The position numbers and the translations under genes are program-made. Shown here piece by piece: positions 23,556 through 31,921 of a stretch of DNA of 38,780 bases. Source of the DNA: DASXSB01 sp036506275 (GTDB lineage: Bacteria > Methylomirabilota > Methylomirabilia > Rokubacteriales > CSP1-6). Below the pieces are notes generated by a model, which made no database searches, was not told the origin of the DNA, and saw only the letters and a list, made by a program, of their open reading frames with translations. The stretch is taken from assembly GCA_036506275.1 (NCBI GenBank), contig DASXSB010000060.1, positions 1-38,780 of the forward strand, given 5' to 3'. Position 1 is the stretch's first letter; each line of letters begins with the position of its first letter.

Positions 23556-25112
23556 CTACTTCGCGACTTCGACGGCGCGGGTCTCGCGGATGACGACGAC
23601 CTTGATGTGGCCGGGGTACTGCATCTCCGCCTCGATGCGCTTGCTGATGCTCTTGGCGAGCTCGTGGGCGTCGAGGTCCGACACGATGTCGGCGCGGGTC
23701 ATCACGCGGAGCTCCCGGCCGGCCTGGATCGCGTAGCACATCTCGACGCCCTTGTAGGAGAGCGCGATCTCCTCCAGCTTCGCGAGTCGCTTGATGTAGG
23801 ACTCGAGCACGTCGCGGCGGGCCCCGGGACGGGCGGCGGAGATGCCGTCCGCGGCCTCGACGAGCACGGCCTCGATCGTCTCGGCCTTCACGTCCTCGTG
23901 TCCGCAGAGGGCGGCATTGATGATCTGCGGGCTCTCGTTGTACTTCGTCAATACCTGAAGCGACAGCTCGGGGTGGCTTCCCTCTTGCTCGTGCGTGAGG
24001 GCCTTGCCGATGTCGTGCAGCAACCCCATGCGCTTGGCGAGCTTGGCGTCCGCGCGCACCTCCGCCGCCATCATCCCCGCCAGCCACGCCACTTCCTTCG
24101 AGTGCTGGAGGCAGTTCTGGCCATACGAGGTCCGGTATTTCATCCGGCCCACGAGCTTGACCAGCTCGGGATGGAGCCCGTGCACGCCCACCTCGAAGCA
24201 GGCCTTCTCGCCCTCCTCCTTCAGGTGCTGCTCCATCTCCTGCTTGACCTTGTTCACCACCTCTTCGATGCGGGCGGGATGGATGCGACCGTCGGCGATG
24301 AGTCGCTGGAGGGCGAGGCGCGCGATCTCGCGTCGGTAGGGGTCATAGGCGGAGATCAGCACCGCCTCCGGGGTGTCGTCCACGATCAGGTCCACGCCCG
24401 TGTGCTGCTCGAGGGCGCGGATGTTGCGCCCCTCGCGGCCGATGATCCGGCCCTTCATGTCGTCGGAGGGCAGGTCGACGACCGACACCGCCGTCTCCAC
24501 CGTGTAGTCGGGGGCCAGGCGCTGGATGGTGGTGGCGAGGACCTCCTTGGCCTTCTCGCGCGCGGTCTCGCGTGCTTCCTCTTCCAGCCGCATCCCGATC
24601 AGCGCCGCCTCCCGCCGGGCGTCCTCCTCGAAGGACGCGATGAGCTGGCGCTTGGCCTCCTCGGCGGTGAGACCGGAGATCATCTCCAGCTTGCGGCGCT
24701 GCTCCTCGAAGGCCAGGGAGAGCCGGCTCTCGCGCTCGCCGAGCGACCGCTCGCGGTCGGCGAGACCTCGGTCCTTGCTCGTGTATTCGCCGAGCCGGCG
24801 CTCCAGGTCCTCGAGCTTCCGGGCGAGCTGCTCTTCCTTGCCCAGGATCCGCTGCTCGATGAGCTGGATCTCCCGTTCGCGCCGCCGCGTCTCCGCCTCG
24901 AACTCCGCGCGCGCCTTGAGCGCGGCCTCCTGGGTGGCGAGGTCGACGGTCTTTCGGTGGGCCTCGGCGTCACGCTCGGCGTTCTGCACGATCTGGCGGG
25001 CGACGGTGGCGGCTTCACCGATCTTCCGGTCGCTGATCCACTTGTGGAGCACGAACCCGATCACCAGCGCGAGGACGGCAACGACGGAGTCCCAGACGGC
25101 GATGGATTGCAT
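23556..25112 (-). CDS. rny: Ribonuclease Y
   Basis: The 518-residue endoribonuclease that starts mRNA decay has an N-terminal membrane anchor (VWDSVVAVLALVIGFVLHKW), a long coiled coil (about residues 30-200), a KH RNA-binding domain (DDMKGRIIGREGRNIRALEQ) and an HD catalytic domain (GMMAAEVRADAKLAKRMGLL followed by HDIGKALTHEQEGSHP). The length is standard. First gene of the operon down to GH88, preceded by a good promoter at 25172-25201 and, further up, by the 6S RNA gene. Confidence 0.97.
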   Translation of the reverse strand: MQSIAVWDSVVAVLALVIGFVLHKWISDRKIGEAATVARQIVQNAERDAEAHRKTVDLATQEAALKARAEFEAETRRREREIQLIEQRILGKEEQLARKLEDLERRLGEYTSKDRGLADRERSLGERESRLSLAFEEQRRKLEMISGLTAEEAKRQLIASFEEDARREAALIGMRLEEEARETAREKAKEVLATTIQRLAPDYTVETAVSVVDLPSDDMKGRIIGREGRNIRALEQHTGVDLIVDDTPEAVLISAYDPYRREIARLALQRLIADGRIHPARIEEVVNKVKQEMEQHLKEEGEKACFEVGVHGLHPELVKLVGRMKYRTSYGQNCLQHSKEVAWLAGMMAAEVRADAKLAKRMGLLHDIGKALTHEQEGSHPELSLQVLTKYNESPQIINAALCGHEDVKAETIEAVLVEAADGISAARPGARRDVLESYIKRLAKLEEIALSYKGVEMCYAIQAGRELRVMTRADIVSDLDAHELAKSISKRIEAEMQYPGHIKVVVIRETRAVEVAK

Positions 25113-25171
25113 CGTGCGCTCTCTCTATCTCACTGGGCGTTCACAGCCCGGAAATGCGCGTCAGATTTGAC

Positions 25172-25201
25172 AGTATAGGCGGGGGCGCTCCGACGAGTCA
25201 A
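25172..25201 (-). promoter_or_regulatory. Sigma70-type promoter of the rny operon
   Basis: TTGACT (25201-25196), an 18-base spacer and TATACT (25177-25172) predict a start near 25165, about 50 bases before the rny ATG. It lies just after the U-tract of the 6S RNA, so rny has its own start. Confidence 0.75.
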
Positions 25202-25232
25202 ATACCGGAGGGCGTTCAGGCCCCAATCAAAA

Positions 25233-25414
25233 AGTCCCCGCCTCTGCCGTGTGCCGGTGGTGTTTCGAACCTGGTATTCACCAGGTGGGCGCCGTTGATT
25301 GGAGGGCTTCAGGCTTCCCCTTCAAGAGGGGCTTGCACACCACCCTCGGTTACAGCTCCCCTTCTTTTAACGAGGTTGAAACTTCCCTCCGGCATCACCT
25401 GCAGCGCAGGGACT
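25233..25414 (-). ncRNA. ssrS: 6S RNA
   Basis: About 182 bases, close to the 184 of E. coli 6S RNA, which binds sigma70-RNA polymerase as a mimic of open promoter DNA. The ends pair: AGUCCC...GC.CUGC near the 5' end with GCAG..GC.GGGGACU at the 3' end, followed by U5. GUGAUGCCGG pairs with CCGGCACAC further in. Internal landmarks in E. coli-like order on the minus strand are UUUCAACC, GGUGUGCAAGCCCC, GAAGCCUGAAG (plus 25307-25317) and the terminal hairpin CACCUGGUGAAUACCAGGUUC. Location between zapA and rny matches the delta-proteobacterial arrangement. A promoter with exact 17-base spacing points into it on this strand, which settles orientation. Exact ends are estimates. Confidence 0.88.
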
Positions 25415-25420
25415 GGCTTT

Positions 25421-25449
25421 TGTTTACCTTTCGGCCGCGGTCACGTCAA
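25421..25449 (-). promoter_or_regulatory. Sigma70-type promoter of 6S RNA
   Basis: TTGACG (25449-25444), a 17-base spacer and TAAACA (25426-25421) put the start at about 25414, where the closing stem of 6S RNA begins. Confidence 0.75.
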
Positions 25450-25523
25450 GAAGTTCTTGGCGCCTTGACAACGCGCGACGGCGGCCCCAGAGTCGCGGTC
25501 ACCCAGAACCTCGGAGGTCCCTC

Positions 25524-27086
25524 ATGGCGCCCCTGGTTGCTCGCCGCTCGCTCGTCATCGCCACCGCGCTCGTTGCCGGTCTGCTCGTGCCCGTCCTCGC
25601 TCACGGCCAGACCAAGGGCGGCGTCTTGCGGGTGGGAAATCTCGGCGAGCCGCCGGCCCTCGACGCCCACTGGACGACGGCCAGCATCACGGAGACGTTG
25701 ACCAATCACATCTACGAAGGCCTCTACAGCCTGGATTCGGGCAACCGCCCCATCCCCATGCTCGCGGAGAGCCACACCGTCAGCAAGGACGGCCTGACGT
25801 ACACCGTCAAGCTGCGGCAGGGGATCAAGTTCCACAACGGCAAGGAAATGGGCTCGGACGACGTGGTGGCCTCGCTCACGCGGTGGGGCAAGCAGTCGAT
25901 CTACGGCAAGGCGCTCTTCGCGCAGGTCGCCGAGCTGCGGTCGCTCGACCGCTACACGGTCGAGTTCAAGATGAAGGAGAAGTCGGCCATCGTCCTCATC
26001 TCCCTCGCGGTGCCGAATAACTTCGGCGCCATCTACCCGAAAGAGATCGCGGAGAAGTTTCCCCCCGAGGTGAAGGTGACCGAGTACGTGGGGACGGGCC
26101 CGTTTCGCCTGGCCGAGTGGAAACCGGATCAGTACATCCGCATGGTGCGCTTCGACGAGTACAAGTCACGCGCCGAGAAGCCGAACGGCTACGGCGGCGG
26201 CAAGACCGCGTACGTCGACGAGATCCGCTGGATCCCGGTGCCCGAGGTGGCGACCCGCGTCGCCCAGGTGGAGACGGGCGAGCTGGAGTTCGCCGACGAT
26301 CTCAACCTAGACGCCTACGACCGCCTGAAGAAGAACGCCAACGTGCAGACGCTCGTCTCCAAGCCGTACTACTGGCTCGTCGCCGTCTTCAACAAGAAGG
26401 AAGGGCTGATGACGAACCAGAAGCTGCGCCAGGCGTGGCAGGCGGCGCTCGACATCGAGCCCATCATGAAGAACGTGGCGGGCGGGCACAGCGAGTTCTA
26501 TCGCATGGACTCGAGCCTGGCGCCGGTGGAGATCGCGCCCTGGCACACGAACATCGCCGGCCTGCCGTGGAACGAGCGGAACAAGGACAAGGCCAAGCGG
26601 CTCCTCCAGGAGGCCGGCTACAAGCGGGAGCCGATCCGGTTCATGACGACGCAGGAATACAAGTGGATGTACGACTTCGCGCTGCTCACCAAGCAACAGC
26701 TGGAGGACGTCGGGTTCAACATCGACCTCCAGGTGGTGGACTGGGCCACGCTCGTGAAGCGCCGCAACAACTCCAAGGAGTACGACGTCTTCACGACCGG
26801 CATGGGCGCCTTCTACGATCCCACGCACCACGTCTACCTCACCGCCAGCTGGCCGGGCTGGACCACGGATGAAGGGATCGCGAAGCTGCAAGCGGAGCTG
26901 GCGCGGGAGACGGATCCCAAGAAGCGGTTCACGCTGTGGGAGCAGCAGACGCGCCAGTTCTACGAGAAGGTCCCCGTGATCCGCTACGGCGATCTCTTCG
27001 GACTCCGCGCCATGCGGACGACCGTGAAGGGGTTCAACGACAAGACCGAGCGCATCCGGTTCTACAACGTGTGGCTCGAGAAGTAA
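25524..27086 (+). CDS. Peptide/nickel-type ABC transporter, substrate-binding protein (SBP family 5)
   Basis: The 520-residue protein has a signal peptide (SLVIATALVAGLLVPVLAHG) and the SBP_bac_5 layout of DppA/OppA: GGVLRVGNLGEPPALDAHWT, YEGLYSLDSGNRPIPMLAES, LRQGIKFHNGKEMGSDDVVA, YVGTGPFRLAEWKPDQYIRM, and RFTLWEQQTRQFYEKVPVIR near the end. GGAGGTCC precedes ATG 25524 at a good distance. It begins a three-gene operon with two permeases. A TTGACA box at 25465-25470 could be its -35, but no good -10 follows. Ligand unknown; peptides, opines or other organic solutes are all possible. Confidence 0.9.
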   Translation: MAPLVARRSLVIATALVAGLLVPVLAHGQTKGGVLRVGNLGEPPALDAHWTTASITETLTNHIYEGLYSLDSGNRPIPMLAESHTVSKDGLTYTVKLRQGIKFHNGKEMGSDDVVASLTRWGKQSIYGKALFAQVAELRSLDRYTVEFKMKEKSAIVLISLAVPNNFGAIYPKEIAEKFPPEVKVTEYVGTGPFRLAEWKPDQYIRMVRFDEYKSRAEKPNGYGGGKTAYVDEIRWIPVPEVATRVAQVETGELEFADDLNLDAYDRLKKNANVQTLVSKPYYWLVAVFNKKEGLMTNQKLRQAWQAALDIEPIMKNVAGGHSEFYRMDSSLAPVEIAPWHTNIAGLPWNERNKDKAKRLLQEAGYKREPIRFMTTQEYKWMYDFALLTKQQLEDVGFNIDLQVVDWATLVKRRNNSKEYDVFTTGMGAFYDPTHHVYLTASWPGWTTDEGIAKLQAELARETDPKKRFTLWEQQTRQFYEKVPVIRYGDLFGLRAMRTTVKGFNDKTERIRFYNVWLEK

Positions 27087-27133
27087 GCGGTCGCTGCCCC
27101 GCGCCCTGAGCGTCGCGCGCGTCGCGCCTTCCG

Positions 27134-28078
27134 GTGTCCGCCTATTTCGTCCGGCGTCTCTTCGCCGTCATCCCCGTGATGGCGGTAGTGGTGACCGTGG
27201 TCTTCCTGCTCATCCACCTGATCCCGGGTGATCCCGTCAGCGTCATGCTCGGCCCGGACGCCAGCCCCGCCCAGGTCGACGCCACCCGCCGCGCGCTCGG
27301 CCTCGATCGGCCCCTTCACGAGCAATTGCTCCGGTTTTATGCGCGCGTCATCCGCGGCGACCTCGGCCAGTCGTACTTCCTCGACCGTCCCGTGTTGACG
27401 GCGATCGTCGAGCGGGCGGAGCCGACGCTCGTGCTGACGTTCTCGGCGCTCCTGGTGGCGGTCCTGATCGGCGTCCCGTCCGGAATCGTGGCGGCCGCGC
27501 ATCGCGGATCGCCATGGGACCGCGTGCTCATGCTGGGCGCGCTGCTCGGCGTGTGCATCCCCGGCTTCTGGCTCAGCCTGAACTTCATCTACCTGTTCGC
27601 GGTGCGCCTCGGCTGGCTCCCGGCGGCGGGCTACACGTCGATCCTCGTCGATCCCGTCGCCGCCGGGCGCTACATGGTCCTCCCTGCCCTCTCCCTCGGC
27701 TTCAACCAGTCCGCGCTCATCGCGCGCATCGCCCGCTCGTGCATGCTGGAGGCCCTGCACCAGGACTACGTGCGCACCGCCCGCGCCAAGGGATTGTCCC
27801 AGCGCGCGGTCGTGTACGGGCACGCATTCCGGAACGCGCTCGTTCCCGTCGTGACCGTGATCGGGATCACGATGGCGATCCTGATCGGCGGCGCCGTCGT
27901 CACCGAGATCGTCTTCAACATTCCCGGCCTCGGCCGCCTGATCATCTCCGCCATCCTTCGCCGCGACTACCCGGTCGTGCAGGGCGTGGTGCTGGTCACC
28001 GCCGCCGCCTACGTGATGATCAACCTCACCATCGATCTCCTCTACGCGTTCATCGACCCGCGCATCCGCTATGGCTGA
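27134..28078 (+). CDS. Peptide-type ABC transporter permease 1 (DppB-like)
   Basis: The 314-residue membrane protein begins SAYFVRRLFAVIPVMAVVVT with the typical LIPGDPVSVMLG and ALGLDRPLHEQLLRFYAR that open DppB/OppB proteins. The permease domain follows (PTLVLTFSALLVAVLIGVPS), with the EAA-type docking loop DYVRTARAKGLSQRAVVYGH and the C-terminal VVLVTAAAYVMINLTIDLLY. GTG 27134 is the first in-frame start fitting the family. It lies 47 bases after the binding protein gene and overlaps the second permease gene. Confidence 0.92.
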   Translation: MSAYFVRRLFAVIPVMAVVVTVVFLLIHLIPGDPVSVMLGPDASPAQVDATRRALGLDRPLHEQLLRFYARVIRGDLGQSYFLDRPVLTAIVERAEPTLVLTFSALLVAVLIGVPSGIVAAAHRGSPWDRVLMLGALLGVCIPGFWLSLNFIYLFAVRLGWLPAAGYTSILVDPVAAGRYMVLPALSLGFNQSALIARIARSCMLEALHQDYVRTARAKGLSQRAVVYGHAFRNALVPVVTVIGITMAILIGGAVVTEIVFNIPGLGRLIISAILRRDYPVVQGVVLVTAAAYVMINLTIDLLYAFIDPRIRYG

Positions 28079-29003
28079 CGCCGCCGTCCGCGAGGTGGCG
28101 GCGCCGGCGGCGGAATCGGGCGCGCTCGCGGGCGCGATCGAGAGCGCCGGGTATGCGGGGCGCGTGCCCGCGCAGACCGCGCGCCGCCTGCTGCGCAACC
28201 GGAGCGTGGTCGCGGGTGGGCTCGCGCTGCTCGTGTTCGTGGCGGCGGCGATCTTCGCGAATACGATCTCGACCCACGAGCCCACCCGGCTCGAACCCGC
28301 GCGCCGCCTCCAGGCTCCGAGCGCCACCCACTACCTCGGGACCGACGAGTTCGGCCGCGACGTCTGGAGCCTCGTCGTCCACGGCAGCCGCGTCTCGCTC
28401 GTGGTCGGTCTCGCCACCATGCTCGTGACGTCGCTGGCGGGGGTCACCATCGGCGTGGCCGCGGGCTACTATCGTCGCCTGGATCTGGTCCTCATGCGCG
28501 TGATGGACGGTCTCATGGCATTCCCCGCCATCCTGCTCGCGATCGCGCTCATGGCCGCCCGCGGCCCCGGCGTGTGGAACGTGATCATGGCGCTCTCCGT
28601 CGTCTACACGCCGCGCACGGCCATGTTGATGCGGAGCACCGTCCTCAGCGTGCGCGAGCTGGATTTCGTGGAGGCCGCGCGCGCCCTCGGCCGGCGCGAT
28701 GTCGGCATCGCCGTGCGCCACATCCTTCCGAGCTGCGTCGCTCCCCTGCTCGTGCAGGGCAGCTTCATCTTCGCGTACGCGATCCTCGCGGAGGCGATCC
28801 TCGGCTTTCTCGGGGTGGGCGTCCCCCCCTACGTGCCGTCGTGGGGGAACGTGATCGCGAGCGGTAAGAACGTCATGCGGGAAGCGTTCTGGGTGAGTCT
28901 GTTCCCGGGGCTCGCCCTCACCATCGCCGGTCTCAGCCTGAATCTCGTGGGCGACGGTCTCCGCGACACCCTCGATCCCCGCCTCGCCCACTCCGGGCGT
29001 TAG
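28071..29003 (+). CDS. Peptide-type ABC transporter permease 2 (DppC-like)
   Basis: The 310-residue partner permease has the DppC layout: an Ala-rich cytoplasmic start, RLLRNRSVVAGGLALLVFVA, the conserved HYLGTDEFGRDVWSLVVHGS, and the docking loop DFVEAARALGRRDVGIAVRH followed by ILPSCVAPLLVQ. The ATG overlaps the end of the first permease gene by eight bases. It is the last gene of the operon: no ATPase gene (DppD/DppF type) follows, and the next gene is the convergent zapA. The system must borrow an ATPase encoded elsewhere. Confidence 0.92.
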   Translation: MADAAVREVAAPAAESGALAGAIESAGYAGRVPAQTARRLLRNRSVVAGGLALLVFVAAAIFANTISTHEPTRLEPARRLQAPSATHYLGTDEFGRDVWSLVVHGSRVSLVVGLATMLVTSLAGVTIGVAAGYYRRLDLVLMRVMDGLMAFPAILLAIALMAARGPGVWNVIMALSVVYTPRTAMLMRSTVLSVRELDFVEAARALGRRDVGIAVRHILPSCVAPLLVQGSFIFAYAILAEAILGFLGVGVPPYVPSWGNVIASGKNVMREAFWVSLFPGLALTIAGLSLNLVGDGLRDTLDPRLAHSGR

Positions 29004-29033
29004 TTCGGAGCGGGCGGGGCGGACGCGTTCGTC

Positions 29034-29327
29034 CTAGCGCACGTCGGACGGAGTCGCCCGCTCCAGCTCGACGCGCAGCGCTCCCAGCCGCTCGAGGAGA
29101 TCCGCGTCCCGATTGGTGTCTTCGCGCGCGCGGAAGAGCTCGTCGGCGATGTCGAGGGCGGCCATGATGAGGGCGCGGCGACGATCGCGCACCCCGCCGC
29201 GCTCCAGCTCGCCCACGCGCTCCTCGAGGAAGGCGGCGAGCGCGCGCAGGTGCTCGGGGGCGGCCGCCGAACGCAACGTGAGCGTCTCGCCGAGGACGGT
29301 GAGCTCGACCCGACTGGGCTCGCTCAT
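29034..29327 (-). CDS. zapA: Cell-division protein ZapA
   Basis: The 97-residue protein has the ZapA pattern: a beta-strand start (RVELTVLGETLTLRSAAAPE, then LRALAAFLEERV), ALIMAALDIADELFRAR and a C-terminal coiled coil. ZapA binds FtsZ and bundles protofilaments. The start overlaps the stop of the preceding zapB-like gene (ATGA). It ends the thrS-zapA operon and is separated from its usual neighbour, the 6S RNA gene, by the inserted peptide-transporter genes. Confidence 0.85.
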   Translation of the reverse strand: MSEPSRVELTVLGETLTLRSAAAPEHLRALAAFLEERVGELERGGVRDRRRALIMAALDIADELFRAREDTNRDADLLERLGALRVELERATPSDVR

Positions 29328-29521
29328 CCTTCCAGCTCCAGCTTGCCGATGTCCTTCAAGATGCCGTCGATCTGACCGACGACCTGCTTACGCTCGTCCA
29401 TGAGCCGGGTCACCTCGCGCTTGAGCCGGGCGTTGTCGTCACGCAGCCGGACGAGCGCATCGCTCGCCCGCCGCACGGCCATCTCGAGCTGGGTCAGTCG
29501 TTCTATCACGCCGTCCGTCAT
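29324..29521 (-). CDS. zapB: ZapB-like small coiled-coil protein
   Basis: ATG 29521 overlaps the pheT stop (ATGA), and the stop overlaps zapA in the same way. The 65 residues form one continuous coiled coil (ERLTQLEMAVRRASDALVRL, then RDDNARLKREVTRLMDERKQ) ending DIGKLELEG. Position between pheT and zapA and the coiled-coil nature fit the small ZapB-type division factors of delta-proteobacteria. Sequence identity to E. coli ZapB is not expected, so the name is by type and context. Confidence 0.7.
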   Translation of the reverse strand: MTDGVIERLTQLEMAVRRASDALVRLRDDNARLKREVTRLMDERKQVVGQIDGILKDIGKLELEG

Positions 29522-31920
29522 CCTGTCCCTCGCAATGTCACGTGGAAGCGCTCCGACACGCGAGCGGCCACTCGCGCGTGGATAGCGTTGACCTCGTCGT
29601 CCGTCAGCGTGCGGTCCTCGGCCTGGAACGTGAGCCGCCACGCCAGGCTACGCCGGCCGTCGGGAAGACGGAAGACGTCGAAGAGCGTCAGGTGACGCAG
29701 GAGCGGTCCCGCCTCGGCGCGGATGGCGGCCTCCACGTCGGCGGCCACGAGCGCGCTCTCGCCCACGGTGAACGCCATGTCTCTGTGCACGGAGGGGAAA
29801 CGCGGCAACGGTTGATAGCGGGCGGGCGCAGGTGCGATGGCGGCCAGCACGTCGAGGGGGAGGAGGGCCGCGAACACCGGCGCCGCGATTCCCCACCGCT
29901 CGCGGATCTCCGCCCGCACTTCGCCGAACTCCGCCACCACTTCCTCGTCGACATCGAGGGCGCCGTCGCAATCCGGCTCGAAGACCTGCCGCGCGCGGCC
30001 GGGCACCGTGCGCGGGTGGCGAACCCCGAGCGCGGCGAGCACGTGCTCCGCCAGGCCCTTGGCGTCGAAGACGTCGACGGCCGCGGCCGGCGTGTCCCAG
30101 GCGCGGGCGCGCGCGCCCGTCACGGCGGCGACGACCCAGCGGCGCTCCCGGACATCCGTGCGCGACTGTCCGTACGCCTTGCCGATCTCGAAGACGTGCA
30201 CGTCGGGCTGCTGGCGTCGCACGTTAGTGGCGATGGCGTCGAGGACGCCGTCGAGCACGTGGCGACGCATGATCGACGCGTCCTGGCTGAGCGGATTCAG
30301 GAGCGGCAGCGGCTTGTCCACGTCCGCATCGCCGAGCAAGGCATCGCGAGAAGGGTCGGCGAAGCTGTAGGAGATCACCTCGTGGAGGCCCGCGCCCACC
30401 AGCGCCCGCCGCACCGTCGCCTCCTGGCGGAGCGCGGGCGGGATGGTGACGAGGCTGAGGGCGCCGCCGGGGAGCGTGGAGGGAATCTTGTCGTACCCCC
30501 ACACGCGGATCACTTCCTCGACGAGGTCGTCCTCCATGGCGAGATCGCGCCGGAAGCTCGGAACTTCCACGTCGAGGCCGGCGCGGGAGTCGCGCACGGC
30601 GAGACCGAGCGACCCCAGGATGCGCGCGGCTTCCTCGCGCGAAGGCGCGGAGCCGATGAGTCGCTGAACCCGCTCCATGCGGAGACGGATGCGCGGCCGG
30701 GGGCGCGGCGACGGATAGACGTCGATCACGCCGCGCGCGACGCGTCCGCCCGCGAGATCCACCATGAGCTGCGCCGCGCGCGCGCTCGCGTCGAGGAGCG
30801 CCCCGATGTCGGCGCCCCGCTCGAAGCGATAGGCGGCGTCGGTCGTGAGCCCAAGCGCGCGCGCGGTGCGCCGGGTGGTGGCGGGATCGAAGTACGCGGC
30901 CTCGAGCAGGACGCGGGTGGTGTTGGTCGTCACCTCGGTGGAGCCGCCGCCCATCACGCCCGCGAGCCCGATGGCGTGCCGCCGGTCCGCGATGACGAGC
31001 ATGGCCTCGGTGAGCGTGCGTTCCTGGCCGTCCAGCGTGGTGATCCGCTCGCGCTTGCGCGCACGCCGCACGACGATGGTGCCGCCGGCGACGGTGGCGT
31101 GGTCGAACGCGTGGAGCGGATGGCCGAGCTCCCACAGGACGTAGTTCGTGATATCGACGACGTTGCTGATCGGGCGCAGGCCGGCCGCGCGCAGGCGTGC
31201 CGCCATCCACGCCGGCGAGGGTCCCACCGTCACGCCGCTGATCACGCGCGCGGTGTAGCGCGGACAGAGGTCCGGCGCCTCCACGTGCACCGCCGCCAGC
31301 GACTCCACGGGCTCGTCCGCTTCCTTGAGCGTGACGGCGGGAGGACGAAAGCGCGACCCCGTGAGGGCGGCGAGCTCGCGCGCGACGCCCACCACCGACA
31401 GGCAGTCGGGACGGTTGGGCGTGATCTCGATCTCCAGCACGAAATCGTCGAGCCCGAGATAGGTGACGAGGTCGGCGCCCAGCGGCGCCTCCGGGTCGAC
31501 GGCGAGGATGCCGGCATCGTGCTCGTCGCCGAGACCGAGCTCGCGCTCCGAGCACAGCATCCCCTGCGATTCCGCGCCACGAATGGCGGCGGCGGCGATA
31601 CGTCGGCCCCCGGGCAGCACGGCGCCGGGCGGGGCGAAGGCGGCCCGCACACCGGGCGCCGCGTTGGGGGCGCCGCACACGACGGCGAAGCGGCGGCCGC
31701 CCGTGCTCACGCGGCACAGCACGAGGCGGTGGCCCTGGCTCTCCCCGAGCGTCCGCTCGATGGCCTCGATCTCGCCGATCACCACGCCCCGCAGATCGGG
31801 CGGCGCGAGCGGGGTCACGGCGGCGACCTCGATGCCGCCGTTCACGAGGCGGTCCGCCGCGTCGTGCGCGCTCAGCGCGAGGTCGGCGAACTCTTTCACC
31901 CACGCATAGCTGATTTTCAT
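29518..31920 (-). CDS. pheT: Phenylalanyl-tRNA synthetase beta subunit
   Basis: The 800-residue beta subunit has the full family length: N-terminal KISYAWVKEFADLALSAHDA, an EMAP-like tRNA-binding domain (GVVIGEIEAIERTLGESQGH), the B3/B4 editing domain (SNVVDITNYVLWELGHPLHA), the B5 domain, the catalytic-like core and a C-terminal ferredoxin-fold anticodon-binding domain (YQPLPRFPSVHRDMAFTVGE). With PheS it forms the alpha2-beta2 enzyme that charges tRNA-Phe and clears mischarged Tyr. The start is ATG 31920, one base after the pheS stop. Confidence 0.97.
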   Translation of the reverse strand: MKISYAWVKEFADLALSAHDAADRLVNGGIEVAAVTPLAPPDLRGVVIGEIEAIERTLGESQGHRLVLCRVSTGGRRFAVVCGAPNAAPGVRAAFAPPGAVLPGGRRIAAAAIRGAESQGMLCSERELGLGDEHDAGILAVDPEAPLGADLVTYLGLDDFVLEIEITPNRPDCLSVVGVARELAALTGSRFRPPAVTLKEADEPVESLAAVHVEAPDLCPRYTARVISGVTVGPSPAWMAARLRAAGLRPISNVVDITNYVLWELGHPLHAFDHATVAGGTIVVRRARKRERITTLDGQERTLTEAMLVIADRRHAIGLAGVMGGGSTEVTTNTTRVLLEAAYFDPATTRRTARALGLTTDAAYRFERGADIGALLDASARAAQLMVDLAGGRVARGVIDVYPSPRPRPRIRLRMERVQRLIGSAPSREEAARILGSLGLAVRDSRAGLDVEVPSFRRDLAMEDDLVEEVIRVWGYDKIPSTLPGGALSLVTIPPALRQEATVRRALVGAGLHEVISYSFADPSRDALLGDADVDKPLPLLNPLSQDASIMRRHVLDGVLDAIATNVRRQQPDVHVFEIGKAYGQSRTDVRERRWVVAAVTGARARAWDTPAAAVDVFDAKGLAEHVLAALGVRHPRTVPGRARQVFEPDCDGALDVDEEVVAEFGEVRAEIRERWGIAAPVFAALLPLDVLAAIAPAPARYQPLPRFPSVHRDMAFTVGESALVAADVEAAIRAEAGPLLRHLTLFDVFRLPDGRRSLAWRLTFQAEDRTLTDDEVNAIHARVAARVSERFHVTLRGTG

Positions 31921-31921
31921 G

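Noticed and set aside
22842..25178. Plus-strand open frame of 778 codons over ymdB and rny
   Set aside because: Antisense shadow; both opposite genes are unmistakable.
25233..25414. 6S RNA on the plus strand
   Set aside because: The stems fold on either strand, but the order of internal motifs, the U-tract, the promoter and the neighbour rny all fit the minus strand.
25154..25468. Plus-strand open frames over the 6S RNA region
   Set aside because: They read through a structured RNA gene; no ribosome binding site and no protein similarity.
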